Origin: Cliona cf. orientalis
Taxonomy: Eukaryota; Porifera; Demospongiae; Clionaida; Clionaidae
Assembly (NCBI GenBank): GCA_963930775.1
Contig: OZ005694.1
Coordinates: forward strand, 1,984,001 to 2,048,000
Direction: 5' to 3'
Length of the DNA: 64,000 bases
Shown: positions 21,852 through 34,030 of the stretch, piece by piece
Layout: each line of letters starts with the position of its first letter
Numbering within the stretch: position 1 is the stretch's first letter
The notes under the pieces: model-generated
Databases searched by the model: none
What the model was told of the DNA's origin: nothing
Seen by the model: only the letters and a program-made list of their open reading frames with translations
Program-made: the position numbers and the translations under genes

Positions 21852-24800
21852 TCATTTTGTGTATTTAGCAGAAGCTGGCATGGTAATGGGCCGAGGAGTA
21901 TCATTGATCAGCAGTTCAAATTCAGGATCTTCAATTCGCTCATGAGCGATATCATCATCATCAATGACGTCATGACCTTGATTTTGTCTGCACCTCCGAC
22001 CAGCACTGAGACAAGGCTTGATCAAACTCCACACAACAATGACACAGAATTGAGCAAAGGTGATTCCAATCGACACCATAAGCAATTTTGATCTTGATTT
22101 GATAGATTCCCATCTGTACAGAGTTCCAGAACTCAAGATAATAAGGTTCAGTAAGATAATGCTTTCTAGAATTCTCACATTTACTCGCTTGTAGACATAT
22201 TTAACAGATGTAAAGAAAAATAAGAAAGCTATGAAAAGGAAGAGTGCAAATATGTTCAGTTCAGGATCGTCCACTGAAGTTACTGTCAATAGAACCAGGA
22301 GTACTCCTCGAACAAGAAGCATTGCTCCAAACCAGTATTGGTGTTTGTCCTTCAAAGGAGAGAAGTAAGCATCGTAGACAGGGGCTAGCTTGTTGATCCA
22401 CTTGAGTGGCTTTAGATGAGACACTCTCCTTAAAGGCTGAATGAACAGAAGCACGAGTGTGTAGGGAAGCCACAGGAACACAAGAGTAGCAATGGCTGTT
22501 ACGAAAAGGTAAATGTGAGGGTGTTGGCAGTAGCGTAGGTTTCCATCGAGGTACCACACAGCATAGGAGGTGTTTTGTGGGTACTGTGCTATCACTGCAA
22601 CTGAGGTTGCATGCATCTATCACAGTACGAAGGAGCTTCATGTAAGATAGAAGGAAAAGTGTGGCTAGAAGAGGAACAGCTCTGCTACCAATGAGGTTAG
22701 TTAAGCGAGAGGAGTAGCGGCAAGCAATAATGATAACACCAGCAATGGCCCAGATGTAGAATGGGAATAGAAACTGCAACCATGTCTTCCAATAAGCATC
22801 CAGTCCAATAAAGAAACAAGTCTCGATTCCAAAATCCAAGTTGAGCCAGGCAATAAAAACTTGAAGAAATGTGAATGCTCCATGGCCAATGTCTGAGGGA
22901 AAGAATATTATCTTGTAGGCCCATACAATATTAGCATAGAAAATTACTCCATTAATGAGTCCTTGAGTGGCAGTGAGGTTGAGTGCAAGGATAAAGAACA
23001 CGAGAAGGACACCAGCAGCAGCAAAGGCAAGCAGGAGTGCCACTTTATTGCTGTTGTGACATTCAATGCACCGAGAAGATCCAATTGCCAGGCTAAAGCT
23101 GTCCATGCAGGCACCACACAGGATGCCGGTTCGGTTTGAGGCACACTGCTTGCTGGGATCATCTCCAATGTTGACTGTCTTGTTACCTGACTTGCAGTAG
23201 AGTAGTGGACAGAATCTGTTGTACATGATACCAGTGCTATCACTCTCATTGAAGGTTGCATTCACCCACACAGTGCCATTCCACTGCAGGAGACCAGTTT
23301 TGTTTCTAACTAAACAACTGAAGCCATTGTTGGCCAATACAGGATAACAGCTGCATGTGGTTTCGTTACGATTTAGAGTCAGTCCTGGAGGGCAACCTGG
23401 GAGTAAGGTGATATTTATGAGAACTGGGGTTGTTATTAGGTCAATATCGATACAACCATGATGATTATATGAAACACAATTAGATATTCGATTCTTGATA
23501 AAATTATTTTCATAGTTGAAGATATCGTGCTCTGTTGATTCATTGCTAATGGTAGCAATTACTGGCAGAGATGATGTTTGCAACAATAAAAGTTCATAAT
23601 CACGATTTGAGTAAACTGTATAGTTGAAAGGAACACATTTTTTACTATCAATTACCATTTGCAATTTGTCTCGTTTTGAGAGAAGACCTGAATAAAGGGA
23701 TCTGGCATGGATTGTACCAACTGTAGTGCCAAAGTCATAACCCACTATGCATGCGGGTAATGCGATGGTTTCACCACGATAAACACTGGTATCAGTGAAA
23801 ATATATGAGATATTTGCACACTGTGGTTTACCATTGGAGTCACAGAGACACACACGCTGAGGAGCAGAGGATACAGGGGACAGGGTCTCGTTGAGGCCAG
23901 GGTCAAAGGAGATGCTAAGTTCATGGTGGGAATTTTCGCCTAGAAAAAGACAGTGAGGTTTTCCTTGTTCATTCAGGAATTCTATGTACTGTGCAGAAAA
24001 TGAAGTATCCCTTACACTTGCTCCGTACATGTGGTGACCAACACCGCGTTGTGCATAGTTTCCTGTAAAAGATATTTTAGCGGAGTAGTCTGTGATCATG
24101 AATATACAAGGTGGTGAAGACTGAGAATACACTGCTCCACCAACATCAAATGCTGTGTTATTGATAAACTGAATACTCGACTGATATCCCACTGTGGTCA
24201 TGAGTAATGATGGTATCATATTATAGACAGCACCTCCTTGAGATGCAGAGTTGTTGAAAAAGAGTAATTTGGAATAATTACCAACAATGATAGAGCATTG
24301 TACACCTGTTTCTATATAAATTGCACCACCTTTCAAGTGTGCAAAATTCATAGTGAAATTTAATGACTTATTAGTGTTAATAATCATGGTTCCATAAAAA
24401 GAATATATTGCTCCCCCTCCATATGATGCTCTATTGTTGTAAAAGTCAATACCACTTGTGTTCACATGAACAGTTGAATTCATTAACTCTAGAGCTCCTC
24501 CAAGCATTCCAGAATTGTGGCTGAAAATCAGGTTTGCTTCACTGTCAACAATTAATGTTGCATTGTCAAGCATAATCGCTCCACCGTGTGTGGCATGGTT
24601 GTACGCAAATATCGCAATGTCATATGATGCAGCACCCACAGTGATCATTCCACCAAGCGTGGCCACTGCTCCATCGTTCACATCAGTGGTGTTATTCATA
24701 AAGGCCGCCCTTACTTTAGCACCATATGATTCATTGCCTATATATATAGTGATCATTCCATGCGACATGGACACCGCTCCACCCCAATATGCAGCATTAT

Positions 24801-25696
24801 GCATAAAGATCACTCTTGCTTTAACACCAATGTGCATCATTGCATTATTCCCATACACTGCTCCTCCATGCATGACCACCGCATGTTAGGTAGACAAAGT
24901 ACACAGTTGCACCTGTTGTGATGTTAAGTGAAGATTTGAGCTCAGGGTGAGTGCCTTTTAGGTACGCTGCTGTGCCTGATGAAGAGTAGATCAGTACAGT
25001 ACTGTTGGTAAAGTTTACATTTCCTGTTAATGTTACTTCACTAGAAAGGGCAGCGATAATTGAATGTAATTGATGTCTATAGGATTGAAATATGCTGTTG
25101 CTGACAATTATTCCATCACTAAGATTACTCCTAACAAAGCAGTTTTCTTTGAATGTACAGTTGTACAGTAACGCTTGTGAGCCTCTGCCTGTAATATTGA
25201 TGAAAGATAAGGTTTCATTTATGCCAGGATAGCCATAGAGGTTGGAGCTCTTCACTGTAATATGGCTCTCTGTAAGATTTATTGCAGGACATCTCATTGT
25301 CAGCGTTGTGATGTTCACAAAGCTGACATTGAAGAACCAAATAACTGTGCACTTGGGTTTATCAACAAAGTGATGATCAATAATGACATTCTCTCTGGAT
25401 TCTGCAGTTCCTTTCATGACAAATGAGTGTAGATTTTGTACAAATAAGTGTTTTGTATAGTTGTGGATTCCACACATGAATAACAGTGTTACATTGATAT
25501 GGTCTAGTGAAAAGAACTCACTGCTATGTTCGGCTAAGTAGTCCATTGTGTGACAGAGCTGACCAGGTGGGCAGCTGCTGTTTCCAGGGCAAGAGATAAG
25601 ATGCTTTACTGGCTTGACATGGTAGACCGTACCCTCAGTTAGCCTGATGCAAATTGATCCAAATATCAAGATGAAGAGAAGAGATAGCAGCCTCAT
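21852..25696 (-). pseudogene. Copy 2: family member with two 4-bp frameshift insertions
   Basis: The start ATG at 25694-25696 begins MRLLSLLFILIFGSICIRLT, matching copy 1; an in-frame ATG 18 bases upstream is less likely. The reading runs through the SCPGNSSCPPGQLC block to 24875, where CATG is duplicated (24867-24874) and the frame shifts. The beta-helix, linker and first membrane segments continue in the new frame to about 22617. There GCAT is duplicated (22609-22616) and the frame shifts again to the tail ending SAKYTK and a stop at 21852. Apart from these 8 bases the gene would be about 1278 codons with no other break, so inactivation is recent, or the two sites are assembly errors. It is very similar to copy 6, including the 3' flank. 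Confidence 0.85.
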
Positions 25697-25890
25697 TGTC
25701 GAGCTAGTTTTCACAGCCTAGGTATGTCTACCACGATAACCAATTAGGAGGTAACAAGAATAGTGAGAGATCCTGCAAAGGTGCATGAAGGGACATGCAG
25801 CAGCGAGATTCAATCTTACTAGCACAACAGAACTCAGTGACTTATACAGTAGGTGTGAATTAAGTGAATGGTAGGACAGGTGATATAATA
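25697..25890 (-). promoter_or_regulatory. Conserved 5' flank of copy 2
   Basis: AGTGAGAGATCCTGCAAAGG, GACATGCAGCAGCGAG and AACAGAACTCAGTGACTTA occur in the same order and spacing as upstream of copies 1 and 5. Confidence 0.35.
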
Positions 25891-26600
25891 TGCACACATG
25901 CCGAGAAAGAAGCAGAGCTAATTGAGGACGATACACATAGTATGGCAGCCAATAGCACACCTCCAATTTGTGATCTGGAAACATGACAGATGTTTACTTT
26001 TAAGTGCCCTGCTGTCAGCTATAGCCACTGAAGGAAATCAACCCTTTCATGGGCGATGCCCAACTAACTATATTAGGCTGTGTTTTTGCTCATTTACCAG
26101 CCAGCTACAACATCATAGTCACTCTTCCTATTTGAGGTCTGCATTGACCTTCCCTTACTTCTCTGGGGCTTCAGGTCATGACCAACTGTACGTAGCTAAT
26201 AGCAAAAGCACACAGTGCCATTAATATGCTTGAAGGGTATACGTAAATATAGCTACTACAATACATACCTGTGCTAATAATTAATAGAAACTCTCTCAGT
26301 CACTAAAATGCATGCATGTGGATAAATATATTATTTTTGCCTACTATTGCTGTGTTGTGTATAAATAAATCTTGCTACCTAGACTGTGAAAGTTTTTCAT
26401 CTATGAAATCCATGGCACGTACATTTAAACAAATGTATTAAGGTGTAGCTGATAGAATTTTTATCTTTAGCATAAAACCATGCAATTAGCTAGCTATTAT
26501 TCCTCAAAACTTTGGCTATAGCTACACAGTAGTGAAAAAATTACGTAGTAAAGGGGAAGGATTCAGGAACATCTATATACAGAGATAATGACACAGCATG
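25891..26600. other. Intergenic between copies 2 and 3
   Basis: CCTCCAATTTGTGATCTGGAAA near 25960 is a fragment of the array intergenic unit. The rest shows no gene. ATTATTCCTCAAAACTTT near 26498 is the usual 3' flank of a family member. Confidence 0.45.
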
Positions 26601-26623
26601 AAACTGCGGTTTAGGTATCTGCT

Positions 26624-28343
26624 TCATTTTGTGTATTTAACAGAAGCTGATGTGGTGATGGGCTGAGCAGTATCAATGATCAGTGGTTCAAGTTCAAGAT
26701 CTTCAATTTGCTCACGAGCGATGTCATCATCATTGATGACATCATGGCCTTGATTTCGTCTACACCTCCAACCAGCACTGAGACAAGGCCTTATCAAAAT
26801 CCACACAACAATGACACAGAATTGAGCAAAATTGATTCCAATTGACACCATAAGCAAGTTTGACCTTGAGACAGTAGATTCCCATCTGTACAGAGTTCCA
26901 GAACTCAAGACAATAAGGTTTAGCAAGGTAGAACTTTCTAAAATTCTCACGTCTAATCGCTTGTAAACATTTTTGATTGATATGAAATAAAATAAGAAGA
27001 CAATAGATAGGAACAGTGCATGCAAATACATTAATCTAGTTTTGGATTGTCCACTGAAGTTACTGTCAACAGAACCAGGAGCACTCTTCGAACAAGAAGC
27101 ATTGCTCCAAACCATTATCGGTGCTTATCCTTCAAAGGAAAGAAGTAAGCATTGTAGATAGGGGTTAGCTTATTGATCCACTTGAGCAGCCTTAGATGAG
27201 ACACTCTCCTCAAAGGCTGAATGAACAGAAGAAGGAGTGTGTAGGGAAGCCACAGGAACACAAGAGTAGCAATGGCCACTATAAAAAGGTAAATGTGAGG
27301 GTGCTGGCAGTATCGTAGATTTCCGTTAAGGTACCACACAGCATAGGAGGTGTCCTGTGGGTACTGTGTTATCACTGCAACTGATGTGGCATCTATCACC
27401 GTACGAAGGAGCTTCATGTAAGATAGAAGGAAGAGTGTGGTTAGGAGAGGAACAGCTCTGCTACCGATGAGGTTGGTGAGGCGAGAGGAGTAGCGACAAG
27501 CAACAATGATAACACCAGCAATGACCCAGATGTAGAATGGAAATAAAAACTGCAGCCATGTCTTCAAATAAGCATCCAGTCCAACAAAGAAGCAAGTATC
27601 GATTCCAAATCCAAGTTGAGCCAGGCAATAAAAACATGAAGAAATGTGAATAAATACCGTAGTTTTTCCAGTGTCTGCGGGAAAGAGTATTATCTTGTAG
27701 GCCCATACAATGTTAGCATAGAAGATGATTCCGTTAATAAGTCCTTGAGTGACAGTGAGGTTGAGTACAAGGATAAAGAACACAAGGAAAACACCAGCAG
27801 CAGCAAAGGCAAGCAGGAACGCCACGTTATGACCGTTGGGACATTCAATGCACCGAGAACATCCAATTACCAGGCTAAAGTTGTTCGTGCAGGCACCACA
27901 CAGGATGCCGGTTCGGTTGGAGGCACACTGTTCGCTGGGATCATCTCCAATGTTGACTGTCTTTTTGCCTGATTTGTAGTAGAGTAGGGGGCAGAATTCG
28001 TTGTACATGATACCAGACTGGGTGCTATGACCCTTATTGAACGTTGCGTTCACCCACACAGTGCCGTTCCACTGCAGGAGACCAGTTTTGTTTTTCACTA
28101 AACAACTAAAGCCATTGTTAGCCAAGACAGGATAACAGTTTCGTCATGATTTAGAGTCATTCCTGGAGGGAAATCTGGGAGTAAGGTGATATTTATGAGA
28201 ACTGGGGTTGCTAGGAGATCTGTATCGATACAACCATGATGATAATATGAAACACAATTAGATATTCGTTCCTTGATAAAAAAATTTTCATAGTAGAAGA
28301 TATCATATTCTGTTGATTCGTTGCTAATGGTAGAAGATTCTGG
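26624..28343 (-). pseudogene. Copy 3: 5'-deleted family member
   Basis: Only the Cys-rich linker, membrane segments and tail remain, about 570 codons' worth. Breaks seen: a 10-bp deletion at about 28138 relative to copies 1 and 2, a stop at 27115-27117 in place of the Tyr before WFGA, and a TGCA duplication at 27017-27024 that shifts frame. At about 28343 the coding homology ends and the sequence becomes CTAGTGTGGCTCAGTAGCAT, the DNA found 5' of copy 4 at 51729. An internal deletion therefore removed the signal peptide, the whole beta-helix and the proximal 5' flank. It cannot produce a family protein. Confidence 0.85.
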
Positions 28344-29142
28344 CTAGTGTGGCTCAGTAGCATTGACTTAAGTACAGCTGGTCAAGCGTGGGTGGTAGAG
28401 AGATTAAGAAGACATAATAAGCAGTGGCGTGGTTTTGTAGGGGGGTGGGGTTAAGGATACTTACTAAGCTTAGTCTGGACTACAGATCAGCACATACCCG
28501 GCACACTGAATCTATTTGCACAATAATGAAGTAAATTTTTTTTTCAAAGATCTCGATTAATTCACTAGTCACTCATATGCCTAGACCTTGAGGTCTGGCG
28601 AATTTTGTGCTCGATCGCTTTAATTAATTGCTTTACCCCGCCATGGCGAATTGGTTGCAGATCAACCCCCTAGTGACGCCACTGACAATGACATCAAGAT
28701 GATAGCATCCCAAGCACATTGAGGGTGCTAAAGGCCTGAGGGTCTCTTAAGACCATAGATCCTATTGGATGAGGTATTTAAAACATTGCAACAGTAACCA
28801 TGACAGCATGAGAAGTTTAAACATAATAATATTATTATAATGAAAGTGCTTCAAGTACAGTCCTTTTTTTATAATAATTTCTGCTCAAAATAGAACAGCA
28901 GTTAACATGAATAGCTAAAACTAGCATGACATTGTAATCTATGGAGGGAGTGCAAACAAGTACGAGTTAAAAATTAAAATAGCTATCTGAGGCCGGATTT
29001 AATAAAATTTAGGGAGATACATGACAGAAGTGATGAGGGAAGAGAGTTCCAGAGATCAATAGTCACGTTTTCCGAAAAAAGAATTATAAAACTGGTTGGT
29101 TCTAGTCTGGATGTTGACTAACTGCAGGGGATTGGTAGCTAT
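28344..29142. repeat. Segmental duplicate of 51728-52540
   Basis: Near-collinear match starting GTGTGGCTCAGTAGCATT and running through the CAGATCAGCACATACCC and TAAAGGCCTGAGGGTC blocks into the LINE fragment. The homology resumes at about 30297 after an insertion. Confidence 0.8.
28990..29142 (-). pseudogene. LINE reverse-transcriptase C-terminal fragment (duplicate, interrupted)
   Basis: Duplicate of the fragment at 52383-52640, with small indels that break the frame in the middle of the FFPKT motif. The upstream part of the same fragment lies at 30310-30370, beyond a 1.15-kb insertion. Confidence 0.6.
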
Positions 29143-30296
29143 ACCTGTTTACATGAACACCATTGGTGCCAAACGCTCGGCGGTAGAGCATTTCCCTGAT
29201 CTGGTGCATGGTTTCCATATACAAACATAATAGGAGGTACCCTAGGAAAATTATTCAATTGTTAATTTGGAACCATCACCCTGCATACGGTGTGAAAAGT
29301 TTTAGTGTGAATTAAGTGTCTGGCGCTTAATATATTCCCTTGTCATGTGAAGTGATTGTCCAATGAGAAAGCATGCATGTATTCTGCAAAGCAACAAGGT
29401 TTTCCCAAGGGCTTATAAGGCCTTGGTTTTCCCAATCAGGAGTGCAGCAAGCAGTGGCTCCAGCCAGCTGGCCAGTGTTTTATCTAGGATTGGAATTTCG
29501 GGGGGGAAATGTATAGAATAGGGGGTGAAATGCATGCGTGTCCGTCATGTGCTACAAAAACGGTCTCAAAAGGGTTATTGCATAATTGCATAATAAATAT
29601 GTAGAGTCTCAACGGGGATACCAAATCATTACTTTACTTGTAGCCATGATGGTTGCTACATAAACTAACATACACAATGCTGGTGTACACACAGATTATA
29701 CTATATACAATATTATATTACAGCAAATTTTAGGGGGGGAAAATAGAAAGTTTGGGGGGGAAAGTTCCCCCCCCCCCCCCAAAGGCCCTGGATAAAACAC
29801 TGGCTGGCTGTGTGCACACATACATATCAAACCAACCACATCCACACTACAGACCTGGTTTACAGCAGTGGTTGTAACTAGCTAGCTGTTCACGCATACA
29901 AACCACACTACAGACTTGGTTCCACAGGTAAGGAAGTGCTAAGCTCTTGGCAAATGGAGCTAAATTTAACCTAGTGCTATTAATAGACTAGCGCACATGC
30001 GCTAGGCTATACAAGTAGTATACGAAGTGGACTTAGCTCTAGTTTACGGCACTGGGAACTGAAAAATGGCTGACTTTGGTGTGCTAAAACAAAGAATAAG
30101 CTATAACTCGTGAGAGAATGCTTTTTAACGAAATCCCTTAGTTGAAAACCTTTGGAATTCGGCGCAAAATTGGCTGGTACGTTCAATTTTATTCATAAAT
30201 ACCTTACGCACGCAGTAGAGTGGTAACAGACAGACAGACAGACAAACTGAGTACTGTAACGCTCGTGCGCATGCGCCGAGCGTTAATAAGCAATAT
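29143..30296. mobile_element. 1.15-kb insertion in the duplicated segment
   Basis: It is absent from the corresponding site at about 52545. No reading frame of note was seen. It contains the nested 330-bp element at 29473-29802. Similar GCGCA..ATGCGC words lie at 29990 and, inverted, at 30265, and a CAGA microsatellite at 30229. Its outer boundaries lack a clear target duplication, so it may be composite. Confidence 0.5.
29473..29802. mobile_element. 330-bp hAT-like miniature element
   Basis: Inverted termini CAGTGTTTTATCtAGG and CAGTGTTTTATCcAGG are flanked by GCTGGC on both sides (29467-29472 and 29803-29808). G-runs sit just inside both ends, including a 14-C run near 29767. Non-coding. 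Confidence 0.7.
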
Positions 30297-31500
30297 CTCT
30301 TTCCTGGATGGGAGTGTCAGGAAAGTCACACAAATTTTGAGTAGATGTTCCAGCCTAGCATTAAATTGTCTCAGGGTCCTGATTGGAAATCAATAATGGT
30401 GATATTGTATATAGCTATATTCAGCTTTTATAATTTTGTGCAGGGCTGTTATTTTTTGTGCTTAGCATCAAGCATCCTTGAAGTATCCTACCTATGACAT
30501 AGATCAAAGCTACCACCAGGGCAATGTACTGTAAATTAGGGCAATAATATCATGATATTGATATCCCTGTGGTGCAGTGAGTATAATATGTACCAGCTGC
30601 CAGTACACATCTGGCCCCAATTTATGATCTAGGAAACATACATCTACAGTACAAATTCATATACTCTACTAATAGAGAGTCATATGTAGCTAGTCCAGGG
30701 GCGTAGATAGCCATGAACATTGGTGTGGCTGAAGCGGGGGTTGATGCTTAATTTTGTATACAGCCAAGATTTAGGAGCTGATATTTTAATAGCATTATTT
30801 GTACATGCTCAAAATATGTAATAATCTTATGAAGATTGGTGTGGCGAGAGCCACACTCTGCCATACCCTGGCTACACCACTGAGCTAGTCCATATGTACC
30901 AGAGCTCATCTGGCCCCAATTTGTGATCTGGGAAATATTTTGACCAATGTTTACTCCAAGTGCCCTGCTATACAGTGTCTATACTACCCACTGAGAGAAA
31001 ATTTGGATGATGCTTACAATTAACCATGACAAAATTTAGGTTCCTGAAGGCCTTTGATCTTGGCATTAGTGATTTAGTGGGGGAATCCTTGTCAAAATTA
31101 ATTTTGACTATATACATCCAACATACTTTCTACAAAATGAGCATACTTGTACCAATATAATATGTCAAACAAAATTAATATGGAGTAGATTTACATTTAC
31201 AGTACAAATTCAAACATACTACCAATAGAGATGCTTAAGTAATTCTTAGCTTTTCTCATAGTTGGTCATAAATGTACATTAAAACACACAATACGCATGC
31301 ATACACAAAAATGCACACACTGCATGCACGCCACGTGACACGCACGTACACACACACACGTACGCAACGTATGTCATAAGACTCTCGCTTTCAGTAACTT
31401 CCTCAGTTTGTTGTTCTCTATTGAGTCAGTGAAACATTGGCAAGGAAGTGGCAAGGAAGTGCTGCTTGACTACTAAACTTAATCAAATACAATATCTCAT
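30297..31500. repeat. Segmental duplicate continued (matches 52555-53560)
   Basis: The segment includes GTCAGGAAAGTCACACAAAT, the TGATATTGATATCCC block, TTTGATCTTGGCATTAGTGA and CGCTTTCAGTAACTTCCTCA. A miniature element at 30696-30882 is present here and absent from the other copy. Confidence 0.8.
30696..30882. mobile_element. 187-bp hAT miniature element with 8-bp target duplication
   Basis: Ends CAGGGGCGTAGATAGCC and, inverted, CAGTGGTGTAGCCAG are flanked by AGCTAGTC at 30688-30695 and 30883-30890. The duplicate segment near 52937 reads straight through (CATATGTAGTTCATATG), giving an empty site. Confidence 0.85.
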
Positions 31501-31734
31501 TCTGAGCTAATAATGACTAGTGCAAAAGCATACAATTATTATTCCTCAAAACTTTAAGCTATACACAGTAGCTAGTGAAAACAAAATTACTAATAACTAG
31601 TCATATAAAATATTATTCTTAGTAGCTACCTACTAATAATTATACTACAGAGATCAATGAAAAAGTAAAATTAAGTTTATAGCAGAAAATTATCCCTCAA
31701 AATATTTGCAGTTAGAGTTTATTTTGGTATCTAC

Positions 31735-31862
31735 TTGATTTTGTGTATTTAGCAGAAACTGGCATGGTAATGGGCTGAGGAGTATAATTGATCAGCCATT
31801 CAAGTTCAGCATTTTCAATACGCTCATGAGCGATGTCATCATCATTGATCTCACCATGGCAA
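31735..31862 (-). pseudogene. Scar copy R1: C-terminal tail only
   Basis: About 125 bases encode the acidic tail and end (ERIENAELE.. and a degraded KYTK). They are fused directly to intergenic-unit DNA (AATGACATAAAGGTGATAG at 31874). The whole remaining gene is missing. Confidence 0.75.
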
Positions 31863-32840
31863 TGCAACTATTAATGACATAAAGGTGATAGATAGCATTC
31901 CAAGTGCATTGAAGGTGCTTCTAAAGGCCTGAGGGTCTCTTAAGAGTGTAGATTCCATTCGTGATTGGATGAAGTAGTAAAAACATTGTGGCTCTAACCA
32001 TGATGGCATGAAAAGTTAAAAATACTATAAGATCTTGTGAATGTGGTTTAAGTGCCGTCCTGACTGGAACATAATAATGGTGATATTGTAGCTATATTCA
32101 GCTTTTATATTTTGCAGGGCTGTTATTAAATTTTTTGTGCCTAGCATCATGCATCCTTGAAGTAGTGACCTATAGATCAAAGCTACAAGCTAGGGCAGTA
32201 TCATGACAATTATTGACATCCCTGTGGTACAGGGAGTATAATATTATGTGCCAGCTGCCAGTGCATATCTGGCCCCAATTTGTGATCTGAAAAACATACA
32301 TGTATAGTACAAATTCATGTAGCTATACTACTTATAAGTAGTCCATAGTTTTCTCAGAGTTGGTCACGTATAAGTATTATTACTAAAAACATAACGTGCA
32401 GGTCCAATGTCATACAAACATGCATGCATGCATGCATGTACACATGCAGCATGCATACACACACACATCATAAGTCTCTATTGCTTTCAGCAGCTTCCTC
32501 GGTTTGCGGTTCTCTACTTCAACACAATGTTGGCAAGGAAGTGATGCTTGACTACTAAATAGAATATAATATCTTTGCTAATAATGACTAACAAATTCTT
32601 CTTTTATCTTTGTGCAATTAGCTATTATTCCTCAAAACTTTAAATTATACACAGTAGTAAATATAAAATTGCTTCATGAAAGGGGGAGGATTCACTAATA
32701 ACTAATCACACAAAAAATTATTTACTACGGTAGCTATCATTCTACTAATAATTATACTATAGAGATCAATGAAAAAGTAAATTTATATTAATTTTGTAGC
32801 AGAAAATTATCACTCAAATATGTGCAGTATGGTTATGTGC
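31863..32840. repeat. Further copy of the array intergenic unit
   Basis: The same block order as 28676-31500 is seen in shortened form: CCTGAGGGTCTCTTAAGA, GCAGGGCTGTTATT, CTGGCCCCAATTTGTGATCT and GCTTTCAGCAGCTTCCTCGG. No gene. Confidence 0.7.
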
Positions 32841-32844
32841 TTTA

Positions 32845-33233
32845 TTTTGTGTATTTAACAGAAGCTGACATGGTAATGGGCCAAGGAGTATCATTGATCA
32901 GTGGTTTAAGTTCAGGATCTTCAATTCGCTCATGAACGATGTCATCATCATCAATAATACCATGGCCTTGATTTCGTCTTCACCTCCAACCAGCACTGAG
33001 ATAGGGCATGATTAAACTCCACCCAACAATGACACAAAATTGAGCAAAGGTGATTCCAATTGACACCATTAGCAAGTTTGACCTTAATTCAGTAGATTCC
33101 CACCTGTGCAGAGTTCAAGAACTCAAGTCGATAAGGTTCAGCAAAGTAGAACTTTCTAGAACTCTCACGTTTACTCGCTTATAAACATTTTTGACTGATA
33201 TGAAATAAAATAAAAAGGCTATGAACAGAAATA
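32845..33233 (-). pseudogene. Scar copy R2: last membrane segments and tail
   Basis: Encodes, with stops and indels, the region from the eighth hydrophobic segment (FLFYFISVKNVYKRVNVRV) to the tail. At about 33233 it joins unrelated DNA that is shared with 46935-47230. The small open frame at 33115-33342 spans this junction and is a chimera, not a gene. Confidence 0.75.
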
Positions 33234-33236
33234 CTC

Positions 33237-33570
33237 TTCTCTTTGTGGTCACTGGGATCTGCAAAGTCAGCGATAACAGATGTAGCAACTTGTCAAGTGA
33301 TAGTTCGTAGTTCTTGAGCATCCGCTTCAAAAACATCATCAAAATTTAATGATCAGAGTTTAGATTTTTGCAAGTAGCTAGCTAGAATCAACTTCCACTG
33401 AAGTATTGTTTGCAGAAGTAAGTAGCTCTGTGGATTGAATTGTTGCCATAGCGACCACTGAGTGACTGTGGGCGGAGTCAGGAGGCGTGGTGCTCAAGGA
33501 GGAGAAGGAGGTGATGGAGAAGGGGAGGATCGAGATACTTCTTGATGCTAGTCGCAATGATGACCTCCTA
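33237..33570. repeat. Shared non-family segment B (copy 1)
   Basis: Matches 46935-47230 (CAAGTGATA.TAGTTCG.AGTTCTTGAGCAT and GTGGGCGGAGTCAGGAGGCG). On the minus strand both copies read DAQELRTI and then MATIQ/MATTQ, so they may be a decayed exon of another duplicated gene. I do not recognise it. Confidence 0.45.
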
Positions 33571-34030
33571 TAGAATAACTATACAATGTTCATAATTAAA
33601 TTACACGAATGTCATGTACTGTAGCGTGCTGTAGTGGCTCCGTGCTGGAATGGCTCGGCCGCATCATTAACTCCGTGATCACGGAATTACCGAATACTTT
33701 GACGACCCCTCCCATATGCGTAAATTTAATTGGCAGGAATATTCGCTACGCACATTAAAGAAGTGCGCAGGAATATTCGCTACGCTTATTAAACAAGTGC
33801 GCGCATTAAAAAATAATACCTGCATGATATTATAATTTTTATGCAGCATAAAAAAGTTCATGATGTACAGTGAATGTTGTTCTCTTCTGCAGGTTATTGA
33901 AGTCACTTTGTCATCAGAAACTGATGTGCATTTAATTATCATGAATAGTATAGTATTACAGTCAAAATAAATATTAAAACACTATCATGATAATATTACA
34001 TGGTATATTATATAGCTACAACTACATATA
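33571..34030. other. Intergenic, short direct repeat
   Basis: GCAGGAATATTCGCTACGC occurs at 33733 and 33770. A block near 33890 (TTCTGCAGGTTATTGAAGTC) is similar to 34580 and loosely to 47620. No gene is supported. Confidence 0.35.

Noticed and set aside
33679-33942. 87-codon minus-strand frame
   Set aside because: It spans a short direct repeat and has no recognisable domain. Length is within chance expectation for this sequence.
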